Origin: Castellaniella sp034675905
GTDB lineage: Bacteria; Pseudomonadota; Gammaproteobacteria; Burkholderiales; Burkholderiaceae_B
Direction of reading: 5' to 3'
Length of the DNA stretch: 64,000 nucleotides
Assembly: GCF_034675905.1 (NCBI RefSeq)
Contig: NZ_JAUCCV010000002.1
Location: 639,955-703,954, forward strand
This document shows, piece by piece, positions 16,655 through 26,360 of the stretch (positions are counted from its first letter, which is position 1; each line of letters opens with the position of its first letter). Below the pieces are notes generated by a model. It worked only from the letters and a program-made list of their open reading frames with translations, was not told where the DNA came from and searched no databases. Made by a program: the position numbers and the translations under genes.

Positions 16655-17494
16655 ATGTTGACACCGCATCTCCTGTCGGCCGACTATCTGGACGCAGCCG
16701 TCACGGCCGCCCATACCGCGGCGGCCATTCTACAAAACCACGCCCTGCACCGCGCCGATCTGATCATCGACACCAAACAGCGCAACGACCTGGTTTCGCA
16801 GGCCGACCGCGAGGCCGAACAGGCCATCATCGCCATCCTGCAGGAACGCGCCCCGGACATCGGCATCATCGCCGAAGAATCCGGCGGTCAACCTGGCAGC
16901 CAGGCGACCTGGTGCATCGATCCGCTGGACGGCACGACCAATTTTCTCAGCGGCATCCCGCATTATGCCGTCTCGATCGCCCTGATCGGCCATGCCGGCT
17001 GCCGCCCTGATGGTCGCACCCCCCTGCCGCAGGATACTCCGCTGATCGGCGTGGTCTACGACCCGAACCGCCAGGAACTGTTCACCGCCCTGCACGGCAT
17101 CGGGGCCTGGCTCAATGGCCGGCGCATCCGGTGCTCCCAGACCGAATCGCTGGACCAGTCCGTCCTGGCCACCGGCTTTCCTTTCCGCGACTTTTCATTC
17201 GAACCGCAATACATGCCCGGTTTTCTGGACGCCATGCACCAGACACGCGGCGTGCGGCGCCTGGGGGCGGCATCCCTGGATCTGGCCTGGACCGCCTGCG
17301 GGCGCTACGATGGCTACTGGGAAATGGGCCTGGCCCCCTGGGACGTGGCCGCAGGCACGGTACTGGTCCGCGCCGCCGGCGGCGTCTGCGAAGACCTGCG
17401 CCGCCAGGATCCCTGGCCTCAAGGCGGCTACGTCGTCGCCGCCAATCCTCACATCGCCCTGGCCCTGGACGCACTCATCACCCGACACCTATGA
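16655..17494 (+). CDS. Inositol monophosphatase family protein
   Basis: This 279-residue enzyme has the lithium-sensitive phosphatase fold. Metal-binding motifs are the AEESGG glutamates, CIDPLDGTTNF, and a late PWDVAAG. It could dephosphorylate inositol phosphate or a related sugar phosphate, or act like SuhB, which also modulates rRNA antitermination in E. coli. The sequence does not decide between these roles. The stop overlaps the start of the downstream M20 gene (ATGA), so the two are translationally coupled. Confidence 0.9.
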   Translation: MLTPHLLSADYLDAAVTAAHTAAAILQNHALHRADLIIDTKQRNDLVSQADREAEQAIIAILQERAPDIGIIAEESGGQPGSQATWCIDPLDGTTNFLSGIPHYAVSIALIGHAGCRPDGRTPLPQDTPLIGVVYDPNRQELFTALHGIGAWLNGRRIRCSQTESLDQSVLATGFPFRDFSFEPQYMPGFLDAMHQTRGVRRLGAASLDLAWTACGRYDGYWEMGLAPWDVAAGTVLVRAAGGVCEDLRRQDPWPQGGYVVAANPHIALALDALITRHL

Positions 17495-18690
17495 AACAAG
17501 CGATCCTTGACACACTGGGCAGCTGGCTGCCTGACATGACCGACATCCGGCGGTCCATCCATGCCTGGCCCGAACTGGCCTTTCAGGAGATCCGCACTGC
17601 CGATACCGTCGCCCAGCTGCTGGAATCCTGGGGGATCGAAACCCACCGCGGCCTGGGGCAAACCGGCGTCGTCGGCCGCATCGCCGGCACGCAAACCGGG
17701 CGCTCCATCGGCCTGCGGGCCGACATGGACGCCTTGCCCATGCCCGAGGCCAATACCTTTGCCCATGCCAGCCGCAACCCCGGCGTCATGCATGCCTGCG
17801 GCCATGACGGGCACACGGCCATGCTGCTGGCGGCAGCCCGCTATCTGGCGCAGCACCGGGACTTCCCCGGCGCCGTACAGGTGATCTTCCAGCCTGCCGA
17901 AGAAGGCGGCGGCGGCGCCCGCCACATGATCGAAGACGGCCTGTTTGACCGGTTCCCCATGGACGCGGTCTTTGGCATGCACAACTGGCCGGGGCTGCCG
18001 GTGGGCACGTTCGGCCTGACTCCGGGCCCGATCATGGCGTCCAGCAACCGCTTTGAAATCATCCTGCAGGGGCGCGGCGCCCACGGCGCGATGCCGCACC
18101 TGGGCGTAGACCCGGTCGTCGCCGCCGCCCAGCTGACCATGGCCTTCCAGACCATCCTGACGCGCGACCAAGACCCCCTGGACGCCGGCGTCATCAGCGT
18201 CACCCAGATCCATGCCGGCTCGGCCGACAATGTCATCCCCGATCAGGCCGTGCTGCGCGGCACGGTGCGCACGCTGTCCACCTCAGTACTGGACCTGATC
18301 GAATCGCGGATGCGCGATATCACGCAACACCTGGCAGCGGCCCTGCGCTGCACGGCCGACTTCCAGTTCAGCCGCGAATACCCCGCGACGATCAACCATC
18401 CGGCGGAAACGGCGCTCAGCATTCAGGTGCTGAACGATCTGGTGGGCGCCGACCACGTGCGCACGGCCGTACGCCCCTCCATGGGCGCCGAGGATTTCGC
18501 CTTCATGCTGCAGGCCCGCCCAGGCTGCTACATCTGGATCGGCAACGGCGACGGCGATCACCGCAGCGCCGGGCACGGACTGGGTCCCTGCAATCTGCAC
18601 AATGGCAGCTACGACTTCAACGACAAACTCATCCCGCTGGGCGCCGCCTACTGGGTGCTGCTGACGCACCGCTATCTGACTGCCGCATAA
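17491..18690 (+). CDS. M20-family amidohydrolase (hippurate hydrolase-like)
   Basis: This 399-residue cytoplasmic protein matches the M20D amidohydrolases that remove acyl groups from amino acids, such as hippuricase and IAA-amino-acid hydrolases. Metal-binding and catalytic motifs are visible as ACGHDGHTAMLL, PAEEGGGGA, GMHNWPGLPVG and the late GLGPCNLHNGSYDFND. The dimerisation domain falls between about residues 185 and 300. The start at 17491 is fixed by the ATGA overlap with the upstream phosphatase gene. The precise acyl-amino-acid substrate is unknown. Confidence 0.9.
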   Translation: MKQAILDTLGSWLPDMTDIRRSIHAWPELAFQEIRTADTVAQLLESWGIETHRGLGQTGVVGRIAGTQTGRSIGLRADMDALPMPEANTFAHASRNPGVMHACGHDGHTAMLLAAARYLAQHRDFPGAVQVIFQPAEEGGGGARHMIEDGLFDRFPMDAVFGMHNWPGLPVGTFGLTPGPIMASSNRFEIILQGRGAHGAMPHLGVDPVVAAAQLTMAFQTILTRDQDPLDAGVISVTQIHAGSADNVIPDQAVLRGTVRTLSTSVLDLIESRMRDITQHLAAALRCTADFQFSREYPATINHPAETALSIQVLNDLVGADHVRTAVRPSMGAEDFAFMLQARPGCYIWIGNGDGDHRSAGHGLGPCNLHNGSYDFNDKLIPLGAAYWVLLTHRYLTAA

Positions 18691-18776
18691 GCGCACGGCC
18701 CGGCGCATGCGCATGCCGTAAAATACGCGCGGTATCAGGTCGCACACCCGCGCCGCCCCCACCCGCCGAGGACGCC

Positions 18777-19169
18777 ATGTCTACCACCCTGCCCCCGAAT
18801 CATCCCCCCGCCGTGCTGCGCGTCATGCCCATGCCGGCCGATGCCAACATCCACGGCGACGTATTCGGCGGCTGGATCATGGCCCAGGTCGACATCGCCG
18901 GATCCATTCCCGCCACCCGCCGGGCGGCAGGGCGCGTCGCCACCGTCGCCGTCAACGCGTTCACCTTCAAACAACCCGTCTTCGTCGGCGATCTGCTCAG
19001 TTTTTACGCCACCATCACCCATACGGGCCGTACCTCGGTCACAGTATCGGTCGAGGTCTACGCCGAACGCCAGCGCCTGGAGGCCGAGGTCGTCAAAGTC
19101 ACCGAGGCGACCCTGACCTACGTGGCCACCGACGAAAGCCGCCACAGCCGGCCCCTGCCTCCAATCTGA
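18777..19169 (+). CDS. Acyl-CoA thioesterase, YciA type
   Basis: This 130-residue single hotdog-fold protein cleaves acyl-CoA to free acid and CoA. The motif ADANIHGDVFGGWIMAQVD (about 20-38) is the YciA/ACOT signature, with the catalytic aspartate in the MAQVD part. Family members form hexamers with broad substrate range, and in E. coli YciA has been tied to CoA recycling. It is followed 13 bp later by mgtE, suggesting one transcript, though the functions are not obviously linked. Confidence 0.9.
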   Translation: MSTTLPPNHPPAVLRVMPMPADANIHGDVFGGWIMAQVDIAGSIPATRRAAGRVATVAVNAFTFKQPVFVGDLLSFYATITHTGRTSVTVSVEVYAERQRLEAEVVKVTEATLTYVATDESRHSRPLPPI

Positions 19170-19182
19170 GGGCCCGGACTCC

Positions 19183-20667
19183 ATGGCTGAGCAGCCGGCT
19201 CTCGATCCCACCGCCCCCGTCGTCATCCCGCGCCGCCTGGACCCGGAAGACGCCCAACTGGCCCTGCAGGAACTGCAATCCATCCTGAAACGCCAGGAGG
19301 TCGTGGACACGCTCGCCCAGCGCCAGCACGACACCGAGGACGAAGACGGCTCCAACCTGCTGGAAGGCATGCTGCAACGCCAGCACGAAGACGAAATCCG
19401 GCTGATCATCAACGCGCTGCACCCGGCCGACATCGCCTTCATTCTGGAGTCCCTGCCGGTCACGCAGCGCCAGGCCATCTGGCAGCTGGTCAGCCAGGAA
19501 TACGACGCCGACGTACTGCTCGAGGTCGAAGACTGGGTCCGCGAATCGCTGATCCAGTCCATGGACCACGAGGACCTGATCGCGGCCACCGGCAACATGG
19601 ATGCCGACGAGATCGCCGACCTGGCGCCGGACCTGCCGCCCGATGTCATCGCCGAGGTGCAGAAAGGCCTGACCGACGCCGAACGCGCCCAGCTGATCGC
19701 CGCCATGGGCTACCCCGAAGACACCGTCGGGGCCATCATGGACTTCGACATGGTGCGGGTGCGTGAAGACATCACCCTGGAAGTCGTGCTGCGCTACCTG
19801 CGCCGCCTGCACGAACTGCCCGACCACACCGACCAGATCTTCGTCGTGGACCGCACCGACCAGTTGCGCGGCACCCTGTCGCTGTCGCGCCTGCTGCTCA
19901 GCGAACCCGATACCCTGGTCAATGCGGTCATGGAACCGGACGTGCTCAGCCTGAATCCCCTGGATTCCGACGCTGACGCCGCCAGCGCCTTCGAACGCTA
20001 TGACCTGGTATCCGCCCCTGTGGTGGACGAACAAGGCCGCCTGATCGGCCGCGTGACCATCGATGAAGTGGTGGACGTGCTGCAGGAAGACTCGCAGGAA
20101 CAGGAACTGTCCCGCGCCGGCTTGCAGGAAGAGGACATCTTCGCCCCCGTCCTGTCGGCGCTGCGCAACCGTGCGCCCTGGCTGCTGGTCAATCTGTGCA
20201 CGGCCTCGATCGCATCGCTGGTGGCTTCGCGCTTCGAGGACACAGTCAGCCACATCGTGATTCTGGCTTTCCTGATGTCCATCGTGGCCGGGATCGGCGG
20301 CAATTCAGGCAATCAGACCATGACCATGATCATCCGCGCCATGGCCACCGGCCGCGTGACCGGCGCCAATATCTGGCAACTGGTCAAACGCGAACTGCAG
20401 GTCACGTTTCTGGTCGGCGCCTGCGGCAGCCTGGTCGCTGCCTCGTTCGCCTGGATGATTTCAGAATCCTACGCCATCGCAGCCGTGATGATGGCGGCCA
20501 TGGTCGGCAATATGCTGATCGGCGCCGCCCTGGGCGTGCTGATCCCGCTGCTGCGCGACCGTTTCGGCAAGGACCCGGCCATGGGGTCGTCGGTGCTGCT
20601 GACCTTCGCCACGGATTCCCTGGGCTTCTTTCTGTTCCTGGGATTGGCGACGGTGTTTTTGCTGTGA
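19183..20667 (+). CDS. mgtE: Magnesium channel/transporter MgtE
   Basis: This 494-residue inner-membrane protein has the MgtE plan: a cytosolic N-terminal superhelical domain (to about 175), tandem CBS domains (about 180-310, including DQIFVVDRTDQLRG and VDEQGRLIGRVTIDEVVDVL), a connecting helix, and a C-terminal five-helix pore (about 330-494). The pore signature GGNSGNQTMTMIIRAMATG is present. In structural work on MgtE, Mg2+ bound to the CBS domains closes the pore, giving feedback control. Length is slightly above the usual 450-475. A bidirectional terminator follows between it and secA. Confidence 0.93.
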   Translation: MAEQPALDPTAPVVIPRRLDPEDAQLALQELQSILKRQEVVDTLAQRQHDTEDEDGSNLLEGMLQRQHEDEIRLIINALHPADIAFILESLPVTQRQAIWQLVSQEYDADVLLEVEDWVRESLIQSMDHEDLIAATGNMDADEIADLAPDLPPDVIAEVQKGLTDAERAQLIAAMGYPEDTVGAIMDFDMVRVREDITLEVVLRYLRRLHELPDHTDQIFVVDRTDQLRGTLSLSRLLLSEPDTLVNAVMEPDVLSLNPLDSDADAASAFERYDLVSAPVVDEQGRLIGRVTIDEVVDVLQEDSQEQELSRAGLQEEDIFAPVLSALRNRAPWLLVNLCTASIASLVASRFEDTVSHIVILAFLMSIVAGIGGNSGNQTMTMIIRAMATGRVTGANIWQLVKRELQVTFLVGACGSLVAASFAWMISESYAIAAVMMAAMVGNMLIGAALGVLIPLLRDRFGKDPAMGSSVLLTFATDSLGFFLFLGLATVFLL

Positions 20668-20784
20668 TGATCCCGCTGCGTTGACATATCCCAGCCGTGC
20701 GCCACCTGGAATGCCGCGCCGCTCACTCGGAACCGCCCCAGGACGTCACCGAGTGTTCACACAAGCCCAACCGATGCCGCATAC

Positions 20785-20815
20785 AAAAAGGCCGGGATCC
20801 CATCCCGGCCTTTTT
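20785..20815. terminator. Bidirectional terminator between mgtE and secA
   Basis: AAAAAGGCCGGGAT, a CCC-containing short loop and the mirrored ATCCCGGCCTTTTT form a stem of about 10 bp flanked by A5 and T5. It can terminate the convergent mgtE and secA transcripts. Confidence 0.9.
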
Positions 20816-20820
20816 ACACA

Positions 20821-23568
20821 TCACGCCAATTTGCCGTGGCAGTGCTTGTATTTCTTTCCGCTGCCGCAAGGACAAGGATCGTTGCGCCCCACCCGAGGCA
20901 CCGCCCCGGCAGGAACGCCGCCCGACGACGCGCCGGCCTGATCCAGGCCCGGGTCATCCCCGCGCAGCGCCGCATCATAGTCCGCATGGTGATAGCGCAC
21001 GTTTTCCAGTGCCGGAGACGCGGGCTCTTCGATTTCCACCTGCTCCGCCGACTGGATGCGCACCGTCATCAGCACCCGGACTGTTTCATTGCGGACCCGG
21101 TCCAGCATGTCGGAAAACAGGGTGAACGCCTCGCGCTTGTAGGCCTGTTTCGGATCCACTTGCGCATAGCCTCGCAGATGGATCCCCTGACGCAGATGGT
21201 CCAGAGACGCCAGGTGCGAACGCCAGTTGCTGTCCAATGCCTGCAGCAGCACCGACCGCTCGAACGGCTCCCAGCCCTCGCGACCCACCAGCGTCACCTT
21301 TTCATCGTACAGACGCTTGGACTCGGCCAGCACCCGTTCCAACAGATCATCGTCCGTCAGATTGGGTTCCTTTTCCAGCATGTCCGCCAATGGCATCAGA
21401 ATCGCCCAATCCGATTCCAGCGTCGTCTGCAGGCCGGGAACATCCCACTGCTCTTCCATCGTTTCCTCTGGAATGTAGCGGCGGAACACAGCGGTGATTT
21501 CCGCTTCGAGCAGATTGGCGATCGTATCGGCCACCGAGGCCGATTCCAGGACCTCGTTGCGCTGCCCGTAGAGCACCTTGCGCTGATCGTTGGCTACGTC
21601 GTCGTATTCCAGCAATTGTTTGCGGATATCGAAGTTGCGGCCCTCGACCTTGCGCTGCGCCGACTCGATCGAACGCGACACCATGCGGGCCTCGATCGGC
21701 TCGCCTTCCGGCAGGCGCAGGCGCTCCATGATGGCACGCACCCGGTCGCCGGCGAAAATACGCATCAGCGAATCGTCCAGCGACAGATAGAAGCGCGAAG
21801 ACCCGGGATCGCCCTGGCGCCCGGCGCGGCCGCGCAGCTGATTGTCGATACGGCGCGACTCGTGACGTTCCGTCCCGATGATGCGCAGCCCCCCGGCGGC
21901 CTTCACGGCGGCGTTGGCGGGCGCCCATTCGGCGCGGATCGTCGCGATGCGGGCGTCTTTTTCCTCTGGGCTGAGATCCGGGTCGGCGCGCACCAGATCC
22001 ACCTGCTTGTCCACGCTGCCGCCCAACACGATGTCGGTACCGCGCCCGGCCATGTTCGTGGCGATCGTGATATGCCCCGGCTTGCCGGCTTCGGCCACGA
22101 TTTCGGCCTCGCGGGCGTGCTGTTTTGCATTCAGCACGCTATGCGGCAGACCGTCTTTCGTCAGGGCATTGGACAGCAGTTCGGAATTTTCGATACTGGT
22201 CGTACCGACCAGCACCGGCTGGCCGCGTTTGTGGCAGTCGACGATGTCCGCCAGAATCGCCTGGTATTTTTCCGCATCGGTCTTGAAGACCTGATCATTC
22301 TGATCATCGCGGGCCATGGGCCGGTTGGTCGGGATGATGACGGTTTCCAGGCCGTAGATTTCCTGGAATTCGTAGGCTTCGGTATCGGCCGTCCCCGTCA
22401 TGCCCGACAGCTTGTCGTACATGCGGAAATAGTTCTGGAAGGTGATCGACGCCAGCGTCTGGTTTTCGTTCTGGATGCGTACGCCTTCTTTGGATTCGAC
22501 AGCCTGATGCAGGCCGTCGGACCAGCGGCGTCCGGCCATCAGACGGCCGGTGAATTCGTCCACGATGACGACTTCGCCGTTTTGCACCACGTACTGCTGA
22601 TCCAGATGGAACAGATTGTGGGCGCGCAACGCCACCAGCAGGTGATGCATCAGAGAAATATGGCGCGGATCGTACAGGGATTCGCCTTCCGGCAGAATGC
22701 CCTGCTGGATCATGATCTGCTCGGCCTTGATCTGACCGTCTTCGGACAGATGGACCTGCTGAGCCTTTTCATCGACCCAGAAATCGCCTTCGGGCTCGGG
22801 CTCGTGCGGCTTAGGCTCTTCCACCATGCGGGTCAGCAGGGGCGGCACCGCATTCATGCGGACATAGAGTTCGGTATTGTCTTCCGCCTGACCGGAAATG
22901 ATCAGCGGCGTGCGCGCCTCGTCGATCAGGATCGAGTCGACTTCGTCGACGATGGCATAGGCCAGATTGCGTTGACGGCGGTCTTCCGGGCGGAATTCCA
23001 TATTGTCGCGCAGGTAATCGAAGCCGTACTCGTTATTCGTGCCGTAGGTGATATCGGCCTGGTAGGCGGCGCGCTTTTCCTCGTTTTCCTGCTGGGGAAC
23101 CACCACCCCGGTGCTCATGCCCAGGAAACTGTACAAGCGCCCCATCCAGTCGGCATCACGCCGGGCCAGATAGTCATTGACGGTGACGACATGCACGCCG
23201 CGACCCGGCAGCGCATTCAGGTAGACCGCCAGGGTCGCCATCAGCGTCTTGCCCTCGCCAGTGCGCATTTCAGCGATCTGGCCGTTGTGCAACGCGATGG
23301 CCCCCAACATCTGCACATCGAAATGGCGCATGCCAAAGACGCGCTTGCTGGCCTCGCGCACCACGGCAAAGGCTTCGGGCAGCAGGGAATTCAGAGACTT
23401 GCCGTCAGCGATACGCTGGCGGAATTCAGCGGTCTTGGCCTGCAGGTCCTCGTCGGACAGGGCTTGCAGAGAAGGCTCGAGCGCATTGATCTGTGCGACC
23501 TGCTTGCGGTACTGCTTCAGCAGCCTGTCGTTGCGGCTGCCAATAATTTTTTTGAGCAGAGAAACCAT
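20821..23568 (-). CDS. secA: Preprotein translocase ATPase SecA
   Basis: SecA drives Sec-dependent export through SecYEG. The 915-residue protein is full length. Visible features are the N-terminal nucleotide-binding fold with MRTGEGKTL (about 102-110), the IVDEVDS Walker B, the preprotein-binding insert, the second motor domain with MAGRGTDI and GRAGRQGDPG, and the C-terminal zinc-binding tail with C899, C901, C910 and H911, which contacts SecB and phospholipids. It lies downstream of an M23 peptidase gene, about 100 bp away. This follows the common arrangement of secA near the end of the dcw region. Confidence 0.98.
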   Translation of the reverse strand: MVSLLKKIIGSRNDRLLKQYRKQVAQINALEPSLQALSDEDLQAKTAEFRQRIADGKSLNSLLPEAFAVVREASKRVFGMRHFDVQMLGAIALHNGQIAEMRTGEGKTLMATLAVYLNALPGRGVHVVTVNDYLARRDADWMGRLYSFLGMSTGVVVPQQENEEKRAAYQADITYGTNNEYGFDYLRDNMEFRPEDRRQRNLAYAIVDEVDSILIDEARTPLIISGQAEDNTELYVRMNAVPPLLTRMVEEPKPHEPEPEGDFWVDEKAQQVHLSEDGQIKAEQIMIQQGILPEGESLYDPRHISLMHHLLVALRAHNLFHLDQQYVVQNGEVVIVDEFTGRLMAGRRWSDGLHQAVESKEGVRIQNENQTLASITFQNYFRMYDKLSGMTGTADTEAYEFQEIYGLETVIIPTNRPMARDDQNDQVFKTDAEKYQAILADIVDCHKRGQPVLVGTTSIENSELLSNALTKDGLPHSVLNAKQHAREAEIVAEAGKPGHITIATNMAGRGTDIVLGGSVDKQVDLVRADPDLSPEEKDARIATIRAEWAPANAAVKAAGGLRIIGTERHESRRIDNQLRGRAGRQGDPGSSRFYLSLDDSLMRIFAGDRVRAIMERLRLPEGEPIEARMVSRSIESAQRKVEGRNFDIRKQLLEYDDVANDQRKVLYGQRNEVLESASVADTIANLLEAEITAVFRRYIPEETMEEQWDVPGLQTTLESDWAILMPLADMLEKEPNLTDDDLLERVLAESKRLYDEKVTLVGREGWEPFERSVLLQALDSNWRSHLASLDHLRQGIHLRGYAQVDPKQAYKREAFTLFSDMLDRVRNETVRVLMTVRIQSAEQVEIEEPASPALENVRYHHADYDAALRGDDPGLDQAGASSGGVPAGAVPRVGRNDPCPCGSGKKYKHCHGKLA

Positions 23569-23670
23569 AGTGTGTCGTCGCTGAGGCCCAGCTCAGGATC
23601 AACCTAAGCTGGCAACCGGAAGATTGTCAGGTACGGTCACTGAACAGTGACCGCAGGTAAACGATGCAGT

Positions 23671-24678
23671 TTAACGCAGCTGGGGGTCACCCGCTTTGGG
23701 GCCGGCATCCGCAGCGGCCAGCTTGACCGATCCCGATGCCTCCAGCGGCTGCCCGCCCGTCCGGATGAATAATGTCGGGTCCAGCGGATAATCGGCCATG
23801 CGGATTTCGAAATGGAGATGCGCCCCCGTGGAGCGGCCGGTACTGCCCACCTTGGCGATCAGATCTCCCTGGCGCACGATATCGCCTGCTTTGACCAGCA
23901 GGCTGGAGGCATGCGCATACCGCGTGCGCAAACCGTTGCCGTGATCGATTTCGACCATCTTGCCGTAGCCGCGCTGCGCGCCCGAACGCACCACCAGCCC
24001 GCCGGAAGCCGCACGGATCGGCGCCCCGCGAGGCGCCACGAAATCCAGCCCTTCATGCATGCGGCGGCGCCCGCTGACCGGATTGCGCCGCCAGCCAAAT
24101 GAGGAACTGAGCGCCGGATAATCCACCGGCGACAGTGTCGGGAGACTGGCCTGAAACCCGGCCTGACGGGACAGCGCCGCATCGACCAGGGTATAGGCGT
24201 CTTCCTGGGTCGCCAGCCGCTGGCCCAGCGCGTCGATATGGCGGCCCAGCTGCTCGGCCGACCCCGCCGATGGCAATACGACGTCCTGCTCGGGAATATC
24301 GTCCAGCACCTGCGAAGCATCGGCCTGCGGCTGGCCATCGGCTGCGGGCGCCAGTTCCGGCGCGCTGTAGCCCAGACCGGCGGCGGCCGCAATCCGGCGG
24401 CGCACGACCTCCATCACCAGGACCCGGCCCTGCAGCTCGCCGACCTTGCCGGCCAGCCCGGCAATACTGCCTTGCAGCGTGGCGGATTCCTGCTGCAGCC
24501 GGGCGTCCAGCGCTTGGCGCTGATCGGCATCCAGCGTCGGCGCCTGCCGCGCCTGCCACTGCGCCCCGCCCCAGGCCGCCAGGACCAAGGCCAACAACAG
24601 CCCACCGGCTTTTGCCAGCCGCACGCTAGAATGTCCAGGCGGGCTTACCGCTCGTGATGCTTCGATCCATTTTTTCAT
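23671..24678 (-). CDS. Membrane-anchored M23 (LytM-type) peptidase
   Basis: This 335-residue protein has an N-terminal membrane anchor (about 21-42), a coiled-coil-like segment (about 48-95), and a C-terminal LytM domain. The zinc and catalytic motifs are complete: MHEGLD (H and D ligands) and HLHFE (final HxH). It is therefore probably an active peptidoglycan endopeptidase in the periplasm rather than a degenerate EnvC/NlpD-like activator, although that is inferred from motif retention. It lies between lpxC/dciA and secA and is divergent from dciA with only 14 bp between the starts. This position next to the dcw cluster fits a role in growth or division. Confidence 0.9.
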   Translation of the reverse strand: MKKWIEASRAVSPPGHSSVRLAKAGGLLLALVLAAWGGAQWQARQAPTLDADQRQALDARLQQESATLQGSIAGLAGKVGELQGRVLVMEVVRRRIAAAAGLGYSAPELAPAADGQPQADASQVLDDIPEQDVVLPSAGSAEQLGRHIDALGQRLATQEDAYTLVDAALSRQAGFQASLPTLSPVDYPALSSSFGWRRNPVSGRRRMHEGLDFVAPRGAPIRAASGGLVVRSGAQRGYGKMVEIDHGNGLRTRYAHASSLLVKAGDIVRQGDLIAKVGSTGRSTGAHLHFEIRMADYPLDPTLFIRTGGQPLEASGSVKLAAADAGPKAGDPQLR

Positions 24679-24692
24679 CCATTCTTTCCTTC

Positions 24693-25160
24693 ATGTCATC
24701 GGCCTCGCACCACCGCAGTCGTTCCCACGGGGTTCCGGCCATGGACTGGCTGAGCCACCACCCGCAAGGCGCGCGCCTGCTGCAGACAGCGCACGAATTG
24801 CTGGCCCTGCAGACGGCGCTGGCCCGCATTCTGCCGCCCGCCCTGGGGCGTCGTATCCAGGTAGCTCGTGTAGATGGACAGCAAATCACCGTCATGGTTC
24901 CCAGCCCGGCGCACGCCGCCCGCTTGCGCCAGCTGACAGACGGCACGGCACGCCAGCTGCGGGACGCCGGCTGGCCGATCGATGCCATTGTCGTGCGAAT
25001 CGACGCCGCCATGGGTCGGTACGAGACACAAAAGCCCATCAGGGAAACACTGCCCCTGAATGAACAAGCCCTGCAGTCGTTTGAGGCCTTGCAGCAACAG
25101 CTAAGCCCCAGCCCGCTGGCTGACGCCATCGCGCGATTGCTGCAGCATCATCGCCGCTGA
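24693..25160 (+). CDS. dciA: DUF721/DciA-family protein
   Basis: This 155-residue protein belongs to the DUF721 family, whose best-studied members (DciA) load or support the replicative helicase DnaB in bacteria that lack DnaC. The conserved core (LLALQTALARILPPALG, then RVDGQQITVMVPSPAHAARLRQ) spans about 35-95, followed by a tail of about 60 residues. The ATG at 24693 was chosen because the following residues look like a normal basic N-terminus; 24741 is an alternative. It is the only rightward gene between mraZ and secA. Its starts are almost back to back with the M23 gene. Confidence 0.8.
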   Translation: MSSASHHRSRSHGVPAMDWLSHHPQGARLLQTAHELLALQTALARILPPALGRRIQVARVDGQQITVMVPSPAHAARLRQLTDGTARQLRDAGWPIDAIVVRIDAAMGRYETQKPIRETLPLNEQALQSFEALQQQLSPSPLADAIARLLQHHRR

Positions 25161-25192
25161 CTTCCAGGAGTGCGGTGCGCCCGCCGAAACAA

Positions 25193-26116
25193 TCAGGCGA
25201 ACTGCCAGTCGCGGGTATAGGCCGCCGGCGCGGTTTCCGGCGAATCGTAGCTGACCAGCTCCCAGCAATCCTGCTGCGCCAGCAAAGCCCGCACCAGTTG
25301 ATTGTTCAGGCCATGGCCCGACTTGCAGGCCACATAGCGCGCCACCAGGGGCTTGCCGGCCAGATACAGATCCCCGATAGCATCGAGGATTTTATGTTTG
25401 ACGAATTCGTCGTCATAGCGCAAGCCATCGGTATTGAGCACGCGGTATTCGTCCATGACGATGGCGTTGTCCAGACTGCCGCCCCGCGCCAGCCCCATGG
25501 AGCGCAAGGCTTCGACCTCGCTGGCGAACCCGAAGGTGCGCGCACGGGCGATGGCCTTGACGTAGGAATCACGGGCGAAATCGACTTCGGCCCGGTTGGC
25601 CGTGGAATTGATGGCCGGATGGCGGAAATCGATGGCGAACGACAGGGCGAAACCATCGTAGGGTTCCAGGCGCGCCCATTTGGCGGCGGGGCCTTCGCCC
25701 TCAAGGATTTCGACGGGTTTCAGGACCCGGATGAACTGTTTGGGCGCCGCCTGTTCCTGCAGGCCGGCGCTGCGCAGCAGATAGACAAAGGTGCCGGCGC
25801 TGCCATCCATGATGGGCACTTCTTCAGCATCCAGGTCGATGTGCAGATTGTCCACCCCCAGGCCAGCCAAGGCGGACATCAGGTGTTCGACTGTGGACAC
25901 GCGGACCGATCCCTGCTGCAGCACCGAGGCCATGCGCGTGTCGCCCACGGCGTCGGCGCGCGCGGGCAGATCGACGACTTCGGGTAGATCGACGCGATGG
26001 AAAACGATCCCGGTATTGGGCTCGGCCGGGCGCAAGGTGATTTCCACGCGGCGGCCGGAATGCAGGCCCACGCCTTTGGTGGAAATCGATTGCTTGATGG
26101 TGCGCTGTAAGAGCAT
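25193..26116 (-). CDS. lpxC: UDP-3-O-acyl-N-acetylglucosamine deacetylase LpxC
   Basis: LpxC performs the committed zinc-dependent step of lipid A synthesis. The 307-residue length is standard. Conserved elements are KGVGLHSG near the N-terminus, TVEHLMSAL (zinc histidine), VPIMDGSAGTF, and KHKILDAIGDLYLAG (zinc His and Asp). Its location downstream of ftsZ is the classical position of envA/lpxC. The gap of 244 bp from ftsZ suggests a separate promoter or processing site. LpxC is usually controlled by FtsH proteolysis in E. coli; nothing in this sequence tests that. Confidence 0.97.
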   Translation of the reverse strand: MLLQRTIKQSISTKGVGLHSGRRVEITLRPAEPNTGIVFHRVDLPEVVDLPARADAVGDTRMASVLQQGSVRVSTVEHLMSALAGLGVDNLHIDLDAEEVPIMDGSAGTFVYLLRSAGLQEQAAPKQFIRVLKPVEILEGEGPAAKWARLEPYDGFALSFAIDFRHPAINSTANRAEVDFARDSYVKAIARARTFGFASEVEALRSMGLARGGSLDNAIVMDEYRVLNTDGLRYDDEFVKHKILDAIGDLYLAGKPLVARYVACKSGHGLNNQLVRALLAQQDCWELVSYDSPETAPAAYTRDWQFA

Positions 26117-26259
26117 GGGATCTTTGTGATCGGCGGCGGTCGTCGCACAGACAGACAGGCCACAGGCGTGAATAATCTTCTTATTGTAACGGGTCTACGG
26201 GTTTTCCACGACTTTTATTGCCAGCAACTGTATCCATCAGGATGCATAAGGCAAGCGAA

Positions 26260-26295
26260 GGCGCACCCGCCCCCAGGGGAAGGGGAGAGTGCGCC
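26260..26295 (-). terminator. GC-rich hairpin between ftsZ and lpxC
   Basis: Arms GGCGCAC (26260-26266) and GTGCGCC (26289-26295) enclose C-rich and G-rich halves that can extend the stem. It begins 66 nt after the ftsZ stop. There is no U-run, so it may only be a partial or Rho-dependent terminator, or an mRNA stabiliser. Confidence 0.35.
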
Positions 26296-26360
26296 AGGCG
26301 CCGCGACCTGCATGACGGCAGCCGCGATGTGAGGTGACAGACTGTCAGATCAAAGAGCGA

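Noticed and set aside
20836..23607. A 923-codon rightward open frame antisense to secA
   Set aside because: SecA on the other strand is an unmistakable full-length match. The antisense frame is a GC-rich shadow with His/Gln/Arg-heavy composition and no domain motifs.
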